A DNA stretch of 64,000 nt from an uncultured Porphyromonadaceae bacterium (lineage in GTDB: Bacteria > Bacteroidota > Bacteroidia > Bacteroidales > Muribaculaceae), in contig URMS01000008.1 in NCBI GenBank assembly GCA_900548975.1, positions 1 through 64,000 of the forward strand, read 5' to 3'. The stretch's first letter is position 1. The number at the start of each line of letters is the position of its first letter. The notes beneath the pieces are model-generated. The model did no database searches. It saw only the letters and a program-made list of their open reading frames with translations, and had not been told where the DNA came from. Both the position numbers and the translations under genes were made by a program. This document shows positions 1 through 10,400 of the stretch, piece by piece.

Positions 1-16
1 AGTGAACCGAATTTAT

Positions 17-2134
17 TTAATTTTTAACCACGTCCATTTTTAGTGGACAGTAGTGGCCGGCGATATTTAATCTGTTTATCGGACATGTTTCGGGAATAGT
101 GATGGTCTCGAAAGAGTTGAACGAGATGTCGAGTGCTTCGAGTTTTTCGCAATCGGAAAGATCGATTTCGCTAAGAGCATTGCTGCTGATATTCAGCGAC
201 TTCAGATTGGAGAACCGTTCGAGCGATATAGCCTGAAGCATATTGTCGGCAAGATTGAGGTCTACGATCGTGGGTGCGTCGTTGAGAATAAGTTCGGTAA
301 GCAGATTATCTGAAAGATTGATGTTGGCGAGAATGTTTTTGCCATAGTTGCCGTTTACGCCGGAGAGGTCGATTTTGCCGAGGTTGTTGTACGACATATC
401 GAGCATGGTGAGACAGCGGTTCCATTTGAGGTCGATGGTGCTGAGAGTACAGTTGTTCAGTTTAAGTTCGCGCAGAGTCGGAGCCTGCGAGAAATCGCTC
501 CCCAAAATTCTGATTGAGTTGGCTGAGAAAGCCGTTGCATGCTGTCCTTCGGGCATATATACCACAATGTTGGCGCCTTTACGTGTGCCTGCGACATTAG
601 GTGTGGCCGGGAGTGTCGATGTTGTAGCCGTGAATTCCTGAAGTTCGCCGTCGCCGAAATCGACCATGAAAGTTTTAGGTGTTTCGGGGCTGGCACCGTC
701 GAGACCTATGCCGAATGACAGTTCTTTGGACTGTGCGCTTATCCTTAGTGAGATGGCTGCCGTCGGTTTTCCGAAATTTTCGGCCGACTTGACCATGAAG
801 CGCTCTGTGGTCAGAATTGCTTCGGGGAAAAGTTCGTTTTTGAATGCCACATAAAGGCTGTCGGCGTGTTCTTCTTTGATTGTTATCTTGCCGTTGTCCC
901 AGATATAGCTCTCAGGATCGAGAAGTTCGTCGGACCCAGCTTCTTCATTGACCGAATATACCACCGCATCTGTGGCAGATCCAGGCCTGATCACGCGCGA
1001 GGTCAGGTCTATAACAGTACCTGCGACATAGCTGCGGTTTACAGCGAGTGGTTTTTGAGTATAGTAGTATTCTGTCATTGTGGCCCGCGGCAGGGGTATG
1101 GTGTTGAAGTCCATATTGTTGTTCTTCACGCTGACATTGGCGAGGTCCGGATTGTTCGAAAAGTCAATTCCAGGCAGATTGTTGGATTCGCAGGAGAACG
1201 ATACAAGCGCGGTATTCTTGGATATGTCGAGGGTTGTAAGGTCGTTGTACTGGCAGTAGAAACGCTGCAGAAGAGGATTCTTCGATACATCAAGTTCCTT
1301 TATCTTGTACGATGGAGCGAATGAGCCGGCATGACCGCAGTAGAACTCGGTGAGGTATGGGTTGTGGCTCAGATCGATAGATGTGATGTAGGTGTCTGAG
1401 ATATTGAGTATGAGGAGCGATGTGTTCTTCGACACGTCGAGAGAACTGAGAGGGGTCACATCGACCGACAGACGTAGAAGATCGGGACAGCCGCTCGGAT
1501 CGAGGGTGTAGAGTTCGTCGCAGTGATAAGCTTCGAAGGATGCCATGGCGGGATAGTCGCTGAGATTGAACGAACTGTCGAGATGGCCTACAATGCTCAT
1601 TTCAAGAATAGTCAGATTGGGCTTGTTGCCGCCGATAAGAAGCGGCTTCTCATCGAATGGATTATCGGTGATGGTGAGACTCTCGAGCTTGTTCATGTGG
1701 GTAAGGTCGAGCGATTTGAGCTCGTTGTGGCTAAGATCGAGAATCTGGATTTCGGTAAGGGTCGGGAAGGATATGCGGTCGATATAGCAGCCCTGGCAGT
1801 CGAGATAGTCGATTTTTGAGGCATCGCCGTATATGCGTACGATTCCTTCTTCTGTAACTGTGCAGGATATGCCTGTGGCTTGAATTCCCTGACTGTCGGG
1901 ATCGAATATGGCTTCTCCTACCATGGTTTCGAAAGTTCCGAACCCGCAGTCTACATCGACATAGGTGTCTTCCTTGGCTCCTATTACGATGTGGAAAGCA
2001 TTGGTGGCGCCGTAGGTTTCGTATATGTTTGTATGGAACTCTATTATGGGCGTTTCGGGGTCGGCTGCAAACAGTGTCGGAGCCGAAACGGTGCATAGAG
2101 CCGTGAAAACAGCATTTAGGATAGCTTTTTTCAT
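17..2134 (-). CDS. Secreted leucine-rich repeat protein
   Basis: A 705-residue protein with a Sec signal peptide (about residues 1-24, ending near TLFAADP). Two blocks of irregular leucine-rich repeats are visible, roughly residues 120-345 and 545-690, with units such as LDLSHNELKSLDL. Between them is a beta-type stretch (about 350-540) that contains VDFGDGE, reminiscent of PKD-like folds. No T9SS sorting tail is seen at the C-terminus (it ends MDVVKN), so the surface-anchoring route is unclear. It lies 18 bases downstream of the subtilisin-like protease gene on the same strand and is probably co-transcribed. LRR proteins of this type usually act in adhesion or ligand binding; the ligand is unknown. 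Confidence 0.85.
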   Translation of the reverse strand: MKKAILNAVFTALCTVSAPTLFAADPETPIIEFHTNIYETYGATNAFHIVIGAKEDTYVDVDCGFGTFETMVGEAIFDPDSQGIQATGISCTVTEEGIVRIYGDASKIDYLDCQGCYIDRISFPTLTEIQILDLSHNELKSLDLTHMNKLESLTITDNPFDEKPLLIGGNKPNLTILEMSIVGHLDSSFNLSDYPAMASFEAYHCDELYTLDPSGCPDLLRLSVDVTPLSSLDVSKNTSLLILNISDTYITSIDLSHNPYLTEFYCGHAGSFAPSYKIKELDVSKNPLLQRFYCQYNDLTTLDISKNTALVSFSCESNNLPGIDFSNNPDLANVSVKNNNMDFNTIPLPRATMTEYYYTQKPLAVNRSYVAGTVIDLTSRVIRPGSATDAVVYSVNEEAGSDELLDPESYIWDNGKITIKEEHADSLYVAFKNELFPEAILTTERFMVKSAENFGKPTAAISLRISAQSKELSFGIGLDGASPETPKTFMVDFGDGELQEFTATTSTLPATPNVAGTRKGANIVVYMPEGQHATAFSANSIRILGSDFSQAPTLRELKLNNCTLSTIDLKWNRCLTMLDMSYNNLGKIDLSGVNGNYGKNILANINLSDNLLTELILNDAPTIVDLNLADNMLQAISLERFSNLKSLNISSNALSEIDLSDCEKLEALDISFNSFETITIPETCPINRLNIAGHYCPLKMDVVKN

Positions 2135-2152
2135 GTTATTGGCGTAAATGTG

Positions 2153-4432
2153 TTATCTGATGAATAATTTCTGATTGTAATTGCCGTTTACTTGCAGGAT
2201 ATAGATGCCCTGGCGCAGTGTCGAGCAATCGAGAGCGGCGTTTTCGCCGTCGGCCGTTGCCGATGTCATGCGCATGCCTTCGGGATTATAGAGAACGGCG
2301 TCGACATGCTTCTGTCCGGGTACATAAATGTCTACGATGCGCCCTGCCGACACTGTGACCAGTGGCGCATTGGTGTCTCCGGTGCTTACGCCGGAAATAC
2401 CTGATGTGCGTTTAAGGACCTCCTTGAGACCTGCATAGGCGTCGAATTTGCCGGCGCCCCATTGTACGGGTGTCCCTGTAGAGGTAACATCGTCATCGAC
2501 AATTGCTGTCTTGCGGATTATATCCTGTACATCGCCGGCTTTCAGTGTCGGATCGGCTTCGAGCCACAGCGCTATTGCGCCGCTGACCAGTGGTGTTGCC
2601 ATGGATGTGCCGACACACTGATGCCATGAATAGCGGCGGCTGTCGGTGGTGAGCGATGCCTGTCGTTCGGCCTCACCTGCGCCGACACTTTCGAGATAGT
2701 ATTCGTTGGACGACGATATTATCGTGGCTCCCGGAGCGCAGACTGTAGGTAATTCGCGTCCGTCGTAGAGCTTACCGTACGACGAAAAAGAGGAAATCTT
2801 GCCAGGATTCATGGAGCCCTGGTAGCCGTATACGAATCCGTCGAGCGATGCCCAGTCATCGCGGGTGTTGTACGAGCCAACCACGATGGGCCATTTGCCG
2901 CATGCAACGTCGGAAATGGTGCCGTCGGTCATGCCGTCGCTGTAGCCTTCGATATTATACGATGTGAAGCTGTTGTACAGTCCGTCGCAGAATATGTCGA
3001 CTCGCTGTCCGTCGGAGCCTGTCACCTCGAAGCCGAAGATATAGTTTCCGTTGTTCTTTTCGGAGTCGTAGAGACTGTAGTCGAGCAGGGCATAGTATCG
3101 TCCGGTTGTCTCGTCGTGCTGTGCTCCGATTCCCACATAGCCGACCATGCTGTTTTCCAGCTGCTGAGAGTAGATGTCGGTTTCGGATTCGGCTTTTTCA
3201 GGATCGGAAACCCAGTATTGCAGCTGACCCTCTACAGGAGGCATGGGCATGCGGAAGGCTACTTTTCCGCGCGATTTATTGAAGAGGATGGCCTGGACGG
3301 TGAATGGGGTGCCGTCATTGGAATATACGTAAGTCTGGCCGTAGCGCAGATTTGGATATACGCCGGACTGAACGCCTGGGAAAAAGAATGAGCCGATGCG
3401 TGTGTCGTTGGCGGTAAATGTCTTGTGAAGTGCAATCGGGTAGTCGCCTTCGTTGCCAGCCGATACGCAGAATATGACATTGTCGAGTTCCGATGCCAGA
3501 TCGATATACTGGCATAGGGTGGACGATCCGTCGTGAGGTCCGAGATTGGAGCCCAGCGACAGGTTGATAACTGCCGGCTGTTTTCTGGAGTAGGCGTAGT
3601 TGAGAATCTGCTCGCATCCCATGGCGATGAAGTAATCGCTTTCCGGGCCGCAGCCAAGAGCGATGTCGGCATCATAAGCCACTCCATAGTAAGGATTGTC
3701 GGTTTCCTCGACTGTTCCGGAGATCATGTTGCTTTTTATGGCCGCTTTGACCTTGCCTTTATATCCGCCGGCCATGATGCCGAGAGTATGGGTGCCGTGG
3801 AATGTCTGGTCGGTTTCGGTATCGATATTGGGTATGTAGTCGGCTCCGTACACTTCTTCGGCATATTTGCCGTCCTGAGTGGGACGGTAGTAGGTGAAAA
3901 CGCTGATTCTCGATGTACCGTCGGAATTCTGGAAATTGACGTGGTTGGGGTCGAAACCGCCGTCGAAAATACCTGCTACCACATTTTTGCCTGTGTAGGA
4001 TTGCGGCAGATTTATGCCCGAATGGATCTTGTCGATGCCGGTCACGGCACGTGCGATGTCGAGTTTTGCCGACACGGGCTTTTCTGTGCGGATGGATTTT
4101 ACGACCTCGAGTTTTTCGATGGCCTCCAGAGCGTCTTCAGGGAACTCGGCCATTACCATAGTGCCGCGTACGGCACGCACGGCGGCTCCGGCCTCTTCGA
4201 GAACCGAGGCATCGGCATCGTCGGCAAGCACCACGAATGCCCTTATTGTATTTTCTTTTTTCTCGCGCTCGACCACACGCAGCGAGCCATCGGAGGTGCG
4301 GCTTATCTGCATGCCGTGTGCCGCCGAGCGTATGCGGGCCCGACTGCCGAGGTCGACCTTGTTCTGTGCCGGCATGCCCAGGCTTAGCGCCACAAGAGCT
4401 ACGGCTGTTGTAGTAAGTCTGATTGGAAACAT
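2153..4432 (-). CDS. S8 family (subtilisin-like) serine peptidase with T9SS sorting domain
   Basis: A 759-residue exported protease. The signal peptide is about residues 1-22. The catalytic triad is readable: Asp157 in GIFDGGFDPNH, His212 in FHGTHTLGIMAG and Ser610 in GTSMATPLVSGA. The large spacing between His and Ser contains an insert, as in many Bacteroidetes cell-surface subtilases. The last 70 residues (VYDIYVPG-like strand, GIYILQVNG, KLFIR end) form a type A T9SS C-terminal sorting domain, so the protein is predicted to cross the outer membrane through the type IX system and be attached to the surface. Residues about 60-125 resemble an inhibitor I9-like propeptide. No promoter motif is seen directly upstream; it may be read through from the gene before it. 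Confidence 0.92.
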   Translation of the reverse strand: MFPIRLTTTAVALVALSLGMPAQNKVDLGSRARIRSAAHGMQISRTSDGSLRVVEREKKENTIRAFVVLADDADASVLEEAGAAVRAVRGTMVMAEFPEDALEAIEKLEVVKSIRTEKPVSAKLDIARAVTGIDKIHSGINLPQSYTGKNVVAGIFDGGFDPNHVNFQNSDGTSRISVFTYYRPTQDGKYAEEVYGADYIPNIDTETDQTFHGTHTLGIMAGGYKGKVKAAIKSNMISGTVEETDNPYYGVAYDADIALGCGPESDYFIAMGCEQILNYAYSRKQPAVINLSLGSNLGPHDGSSTLCQYIDLASELDNVIFCVSAGNEGDYPIALHKTFTANDTRIGSFFFPGVQSGVYPNLRYGQTYVYSNDGTPFTVQAILFNKSRGKVAFRMPMPPVEGQLQYWVSDPEKAESETDIYSQQLENSMVGYVGIGAQHDETTGRYYALLDYSLYDSEKNNGNYIFGFEVTGSDGQRVDIFCDGLYNSFTSYNIEGYSDGMTDGTISDVACGKWPIVVGSYNTRDDWASLDGFVYGYQGSMNPGKISSFSSYGKLYDGRELPTVCAPGATIISSSNEYYLESVGAGEAERQASLTTDSRRYSWHQCVGTSMATPLVSGAIALWLEADPTLKAGDVQDIIRKTAIVDDDVTSTGTPVQWGAGKFDAYAGLKEVLKRTSGISGVSTGDTNAPLVTVSAGRIVDIYVPGQKHVDAVLYNPEGMRMTSATADGENAALDCSTLRQGIYILQVNGNYNQKLFIR

Positions 4433-4454
4433 AATATCACAAAAGAAAGGTTAA

Positions 4455-4492
4455 ATGCCCGGCAGCCCTTTCTGACGGGGACTGTCGGGCAT
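4455..4492 (-). terminator. Hairpin between two exported-protein genes
   Basis: An inverted repeat ATGCCCG...CGGGCAT with an inner CAG/CTG pairing lies between the beta-rich cargo gene and the protease gene. On the minus strand it is followed by a moderately T-rich tract. It may end or attenuate transcription of the upstream gene; the T-tract is weak, so read-through into the protease gene is plausible. Confidence 0.45.
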
Positions 4493-4522
4493 ATTACTGT
4501 CGGTTTTATTCGGGGAGGTTCA

Positions 4523-6652
4523 TCAGCGAACCACTATTTTCTTGCCACCGGCCACATATATGCCGGCAGGAAGTGCCTGGATCTGTGCGGGGGTAGCCTG
4601 ATGCATTACTTCGATGCCCTGGAGATTGTAGACATCGACAGGAGCGCCGGCTTCTGCTATCACATCTTCAACACCGGAATTACCGTCGAGATATGCCTCG
4701 ATCTTGGTGTCGGCGTTGACTGTAGCTACATATGTGCCGTTTTCGTCGGGTGCTACGGGCGAGTCGTTCACTTTCACTACGAGAACGCCGTTGCTCTGAG
4801 TCTGGGCGGCTTCGGGCTTGATGTGGATTTCGGTGCCCTGGAATACCGTGTGGGTTGCAGGATTCTCGATGGCGGTGATATAGTCGTGGAATACTTTCAC
4901 CGGAGTGCCGTCCTCGATATCGTAGGTGACGCTGTAGGCGGCCGGTTCTTCGCCGAAGGCTTTGATTACATCGCCGTCGGCGAGATCCATATTGTAGATA
5001 TAGCCATCGAATGTCTCATCATTGTGGTATCCGTAAACATTGGAGTAGAAGTCGGACATTGTGAAGCTGACATAGGTGGTATTGTCGAAGCTGCCGAATT
5101 TTACAATCTGATAGCTGGATTTCAGATAGACGGTATACTCGGAATCTCTGTACGGGCTCAATTTTATATAGGTGTAGTCGGGATGCCACGGAGCATTGGG
5201 CTGGAGATATACAACGGCCTGTTTGTTGCGTTCGATTTTCTCCATGTTTATTTCAATATAGGCGTCGGTGCCTGTCACCTGTACCTGTGTCTGGTAGCTG
5301 TTTACACAACTGCCGCTGCAGTCAATGGACGAAACGATATATTCCGAACCTTTGGCTTTGAAAGTAAGATAGGATTTGGACGGCGATAGTGTTACGACAG
5401 TTTCGGCGCCTGTGAGTTCGATAATCGGTTCGCCACTGTATCCGTAGCCGTTGTATACTGTCAGGTATTCATAGTTTTCGCAGTAGATAGTGGCTTTGAG
5501 GTCGGCTTTCTTTGTAGCGGTGAAGTCGATGGTATAGCCGTTTATGTCGGTAACTGAGAAATCGTAGCTGTAGAAATACTCGAGAGAAGTGCCGTTGACT
5601 GTGATGGCGCTGATGTCGTAGTCGGTATAGTTGAACGACATGCTCACTTTCGAACCGAGTTTAACAGTGAAATCATCGCGGTTCCAGTCGGTGACTGTTT
5701 CGCCGTCGACACGGAAAGAGGAGATTATACCGGAAATATTATCGCTTGAGAAGTTGAACTTCACAGGCACATCGATGTCGGGATAGGAGGTTGTCACTTC
5801 TATTACGTCGCCATTGTTGGGGCGCACTTTGTAGTAGCTGCCTTCGAGCTGTGCGTCGACGCCTGCTACCGTAACCTTATACAGAGTCTTGCTGTAGGAG
5901 GCATGGCTTAAGTAGATGGGGAGTTCCTCGTCGAAGAACTTGTAGGTGGTTTCAGCTTCGGTGAGGGCTTCTTCATTCGAGCCGTTACGGCTTATTTTGA
6001 CATCGGAAGGGTTGCCATCTACCTTTATGGTGACCGATTTGTCGCGGAGTTCGTCGAGGTTGGCCGCTTCCACATAGATGGTCATTGCGCCCTCCCAATT
6101 TCCTGAATACATCTGGAAGCTTCCTGAAGTTCCGGTCTGGAGTTCGTTATTGTTCTCGTCCTTTACCGAAGTGAGGGTGTAGCCGGAGTTGGCATAGATG
6201 TTGATGTTGCTGTAGTCGGGAATGTTCTTGATGATCCATGCGCCGTCGACCTGGTCGGAAGCATAGTAGTATTTATAGGAATAATCGCTCACATACATGT
6301 GGTCGGCGTTGCCGACGATGGTGAGTGTGCGTCCTTCTTTTTCTTTGGTAGTTATTGTCACTACATCGCCTTCGGCAAGCTGCGAGAATTCGATGTTGGT
6401 GGCGGTGAGGGTCACATCGCCGTTTTTCACTACGCTGACAAGCTCGTAGTTGCCGGTCGAATAGATGATAAGCTTGCCGGTGATGTCGAGAGTTACTTCC
6501 GTACCCTCGAAAGGAATGACACTGGAGGTTTCGCCGTTGAGGATAACGGCCGACCCAGCATTGTTGATTTTGAATGTCACGCTGATGGCTGAAGCCCCGA
6601 AAGATACGAGACCTATTAGTGCCAGAAGCAGAAATGAGTAGAGTTTTTTCAT
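4523..6652 (-). CDS. Exported beta-rich repeat protein with T9SS sorting domain
   Basis: A 709-residue protein starting at MKKLYSFLLLALIG, a clear signal peptide (about residues 1-22). A longer reading with 26 extra residues exists but lacks signal-peptide character at its start, so the internal ATG was chosen. The body is made of Tyr/Ser/Thr/Asp-rich beta segments repeated at about 80-90 residues, in the style of InlB- or big_2-like repeats (VTFKINN, VTIKVDG, ATIYCEN). The final 50 residues (VDVYNLQGIEV, LPAGIYVAGGKKIVVR) form a type A T9SS sorting domain. The function of the body is not recognised; surface binding is a guess. A minus-strand promoter element lies about 165 bases upstream. 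Confidence 0.85.
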   Translation of the reverse strand: MKKLYSFLLLALIGLVSFGASAISVTFKINNAGSAVILNGETSSVIPFEGTEVTLDITGKLIIYSTGNYELVSVVKNGDVTLTATNIEFSQLAEGDVVTITTKEKEGRTLTIVGNADHMYVSDYSYKYYYASDQVDGAWIIKNIPDYSNINIYANSGYTLTSVKDENNNELQTGTSGSFQMYSGNWEGAMTIYVEAANLDELRDKSVTIKVDGNPSDVKISRNGSNEEALTEAETTYKFFDEELPIYLSHASYSKTLYKVTVAGVDAQLEGSYYKVRPNNGDVIEVTTSYPDIDVPVKFNFSSDNISGIISSFRVDGETVTDWNRDDFTVKLGSKVSMSFNYTDYDISAITVNGTSLEYFYSYDFSVTDINGYTIDFTATKKADLKATIYCENYEYLTVYNGYGYSGEPIIELTGAETVVTLSPSKSYLTFKAKGSEYIVSSIDCSGSCVNSYQTQVQVTGTDAYIEINMEKIERNKQAVVYLQPNAPWHPDYTYIKLSPYRDSEYTVYLKSSYQIVKFGSFDNTTYVSFTMSDFYSNVYGYHNDETFDGYIYNMDLADGDVIKAFGEEPAAYSVTYDIEDGTPVKVFHDYITAIENPATHTVFQGTEIHIKPEAAQTQSNGVLVVKVNDSPVAPDENGTYVATVNADTKIEAYLDGNSGVEDVIAEAGAPVDVYNLQGIEVMHQATPAQIQALPAGIYVAGGKKIVVR

Positions 6653-6816
6653 AAGCAAATCGGAAATGAAATGATAATGAAGTTTGTTAAAAAATGTATT
6701 CTTGCTGCCCTTGTCGGGAAAAGCAGGCACGTTTTCTTAAAAATTGATAGTGTCGGAAATGTGAGGAAAGAGATGGAATTTCTTATCGTATAATCTAAAA
6801 TATAGGTTTACGGCTG

Positions 6817-6824
6817 CAAAAGTA
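6817..6824 (-). promoter_or_regulatory. Bacteroidetes -7 promoter element (TACTTTTG)
   Basis: The minus strand reads TACTTTTG, matching the TAnnTTTG -7 consensus of Bacteroidetes sigma-ABfr promoters. It would drive the T9SS cargo gene that starts at 6652, leaving a leader of about 160 bases. Confidence 0.6.
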
Positions 6825-6937
6825 AAGTAATAATCGTTGACAATCAAAAATGTTGTATATTATTAACAAATATTAATACTCATCGGCCGGCTAAAACGGC
6901 AATATGTTTTTTTCGGGTTTCTTTGTCGGAAATTCAC

Positions 6938-6945
6938 TATATTTG
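6938..6945 (+). promoter_or_regulatory. Bacteroidetes -7 promoter element (TATATTTG)
   Basis: The plus strand reads TATATTTG 17 bases before the ATG of the small exported protein at 6963. With the minus-strand element at 6817 this makes 6653-6962 a divergent promoter region. Nothing else is seen in that 310-base gap, which is AT-rich. Confidence 0.6.
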
Positions 6946-6962
6946 GCAAAAACTTGTTTTTT

Positions 6963-7331
6963 ATGAAAGCCCGTTTACTTTTTACCGCCCTGGTGGCAGT
7001 GTTGTTTTTTGCCTCGGCAGCTCCCGCTACAGTATGTGCCGCAGACTACCGCTATAGCAGTGTCCGCTCCTATGTCAACGATGGCGATACCTACGCGCGG
7101 CGTGCCGCCGCCTGTCAGGACGAGGCTGAGCGCTACCAACGCGATGCCGACAGGTATATGCGCGAGGCGGCGGCATACAACCGTCAGGGTAAATTCGACC
7201 GTGCCCGCGATTATCGGCGTAAGGCCGACAAGGCCACCGACAGTGCCTCCGATGCCATGCGCCGATGCCGCGACGCCCGACGGCGTGCCGCCGATGCTTA
7301 CCGCAAGGCCGCCCGCACCATCGAGGACTAA
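6963..7331 (+). CDS. Small exported Ala/Arg-rich helical protein
   Basis: A 122-residue protein starting at MKARLLFTALVAVLFF, a Sec signal peptide cleaved near VCAADY. A TTG nine bases upstream is also in frame, but the ATG gives the better signal peptide. The mature part is rich in Ala, Arg, Asp and Tyr, with heptad-like patterns (YARRAAACQDEAERYQRDAD, then a second similar block), so it is predicted to be a helical hairpin or coiled coil in the periplasm. The family is not recognised. It has its own promoter and a terminator just downstream. Confidence 0.7.
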   Translation: MKARLLFTALVAVLFFASAAPATVCAADYRYSSVRSYVNDGDTYARRAAACQDEAERYQRDADRYMREAAAYNRQGKFDRARDYRRKADKATDSASDAMRRCRDARRRAADAYRKAARTIED

Positions 7332-7352
7332 TCCGCCCGCTATAATATAATA

Positions 7353-7380
7353 AGAAAGCCCGGCGCTGGCCGGGCTTTCT
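7353..7380. terminator. Bidirectional intrinsic terminator
   Basis: A GC-rich stem AGAAAGCCCGGC/GCCGGGCTTTCT with a short loop lies between the small exported protein gene (+) and the end of the pyruvate:ferredoxin oxidoreductase gene (-). The stem ends in A/T runs on both sides and can serve both convergent genes. Confidence 0.8.
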
Positions 7381-7401
7381 GTTATGGTGGAGTGGGCTTG
7401 T

Positions 7402-10400
7402 TTAGAGCTTCTCGTTGTTTTTTTCGAGGGGTTCGATCAGTGGATCGGTGCCCCAGTTCTGCTGCGAGAGGCGTACGTAGTTGTTGTAGCGCCACTGAGC
7501 ATTTTCCTTGGCTGCGGCGAAGAGCTCGGCAGCTTCGGCGGGGTACTGCTTCTGAACGGTAGCATAGCGCACTTCGCCCAGGAGGAAGTCGTTGAACTTG
7601 TCCCAGTCGGGAGCCTTGCTGTCGAGCGAGAAGGGATTGGCGCCCTTGGTCTCGGCATCGGGATTGTAGCGCCACAGGTGCCAGTAGCCGCATTCGACGG
7701 CGCGGGCCTCTTCGGCCTGGGAGTGACCCATGCCGGCCTTGATGCCGTGGCTGATACAGGGAGCGTAGGCGATGATGAGCGACGGTCCGTCGTAAGCCTC
7801 AGCTTCGCGGATAGCCTTGAGGGTCTGTGCCTGGTCGGCGCCCATGGCTACCTGAGCCACATATACATAACCGTAGGTGGTGGCTATGAGGCCGAGGTCT
7901 TTCTTGCGGATGCGCTTGCCGGCGGAAGCGAACTTGGCGATAGCGCCCAGAGGAGTTGCTTTCGACGACTGGCCGCCGGTGTTGGAGTATACCTCGGTGT
8001 CGACAACGAGCACGTTGACGTTCTTGCCCGAAGCAAGCACGTGGTCGAGACCGCCGAAGCCGATATCGTATGCGGCGCCGTCGCCGGCGATGATCCACTG
8101 CGAGCGGGCTACGATGAAGCCCTTGAGTTCGAGGATGGCCTTGCAGGTGTCGCAGCCGCAGGCTTCGCACAGAGGCACGAGCTGTTCGTAGACCTCGCGG
8201 GTTACACCGGCGCTGTGGGGTGCTTCAAGCCATTTGGCGGCAAGAGCCTTGATTTCGTCGCTGCAGTTGGGGCACTGTGTGGCCTGCTGCATGAGTACGC
8301 CGAGTTTTTCGCGGATTTTTTCGGTACCGATCTTCATGCCGAGACCGAATTCGGCGAAGTCCTCGAAGAGCGAGTTGGCCCATGCGGGACCGTGGCCCTT
8401 GGCGTTCTTGGTGTAGGGTGTCGAAGGCACCGAACCCGAGTAGATCGAGGAGCAGCCGGTGGCGTTGGCTACCATTTCGTGGTCGCCGAAGAGCTGCGAT
8501 ATGAGTTTCACGTAGGGAGTCTCGCCGCAGCCGGAGCATGCGCCGGAGAATTCGAAGAGCGGAGTGGCGAACTGGCTGTTCTTCACGTTCGATGCAACGT
8601 CCACGAGGTTCTGCTTCGATTCAACCTCTTTCACGCAGTAGTTCCAGTTGTTCTGGATTTCGAGCTGTGTTTCGAGGGGCTTCATCTGGAGAGCCTTCAC
8701 GCCCTTCTTGCCGGGGCATACGTCGACGCAGTTGCCGCAGCCGAGGCAGTCGAGTACGTCGACAGCCTGGATGAAGCGCATGCCTTTGAACTGCGGGCCG
8801 AGCGCGGGGATAGTGCCGGCTTCGCCGAAGGGAGCGGCAGCTGTTTCAGCTTCGGTGAGCACGAACGGACGGATGGAAGCGTGGGGGCAGACGTAGGCGC
8901 ACTTGTTGCACTGGATGCAGTTCTCTTCGAGCCATTCGGGAACGAATGCAGCCACACCGCGCTTTTCGTAGGCAGCGGTGCCCTGCTGCCATGTGCCGTC
9001 GGGTATGTCCTTGAAATCGGAAACCTTGAGGAGGTCGCCGTTCTGAGCGTTGATGGGGCGTACGATGTCGTTGATGAAAGCGGGATCATCGTTCACGGGC
9101 TTGGGATCGTCGGGGAGCTGTGCCCATGCGGGATCCACTGCCAGCTTGTGGTATTCGCCGCCGCGGTCAACGGCCTGGTTGTTCTTGTCGACAACGTCCT
9201 GGCCCTTCTTGCCGTAGCTCTTGACGATGAATTTCTTCATCTGCTCGATGGCGAGATCTACGGGGATAACCTCGGTAATGCGGAAGAATGCGCTCTGAAG
9301 GATGGTGTTGGTGCGGTTGCCCAGACCGATTTCCTGAGCGATCTTGGTGGCGTTGATGTAGTATACGGTGATGTTGTGCTCGGCGAAGTAGCGCTTGATG
9401 TTGTTAGGCAGGTTCTTGGCCAGATCCTCGCCGTCCCAGATGGTGTTGAGCAGGAATGTGCCGCCGTCGCGCAGACCTCGTGTCACGTCGTACATGTGCA
9501 GATAGGCCTGTACGTGGCATGCCACGAAGTTGGGGGTGTTCACCAGATAGGTGGAGCGGATGGGCTTGTCGCCGAAACGGAGGTGCGAGCAGGTGAAGCC
9601 GCCCGATTTCTTCGAGTCGTATGCGAAGTATGCCTGGCAGTATTTGTCGGTGTTGTCGCCGATGATCTTGACAGAGTTCTTGTTGGCGCCAACGGTACCG
9701 TCGGCACCGAGACCGAAGAACTTGGCTTCGAAAGTCGAGGGATCGCCCAGAGCCATTTCGGGGAGCAGAGGCAGCGAGGTGAAGGTAACGTCGTCGACGA
9801 TGCCGAGGGTGAAGTGATCCTTGGGCATCGGCAGGGCGAGGTTCTCGAATACCGATATGATCTGCGAGGGTGTGGTGTCCTTCGAGGCAAGACCGTAGCG
9901 GCCGCCTACGATAACGGGAGCGTTCTCAACACCGTAGAAGCATTCCTTGACGTCGAGGTAGAGGGGCTCGCCGTTGGCGCCGGGTTCCTTGGTGCGGTCG
10001 AGCACGGCGATGCGCTTGGCGGTTGCGGGCACAGCTGCAAGGAAATGCTTGGCCGAGAAAGGACGGTAGAGGTGTACCGAAACGAGGCCGACTTTCTCGC
10101 CTTTGGCGGTGAGGTTGTCGATGGCTTCTTCGGCGGCCTGGGTAACAGAACCCATGGCTATGATCACACGCTCGGCATCGGGAGCGCCGTAGTAGTTGAA
10201 CAGGTGGTATTCGCGGCCTGTGATTTTCGATATCTCGGCCATGTAGCCTTCCACGATTTCGGGAACGGCGTTGTAGTGTTCGTTGCAAGCCTCGCGGTGC
10301 TGGAAGAAAACGTCGCCGTTCTCGGCCATGCCGCGTGCCACGGGCTTCTGAGGAGTAAGGGCGCGGTTGCGGAATGCAGCCAGAGCGTCGCGGTCGAGCA

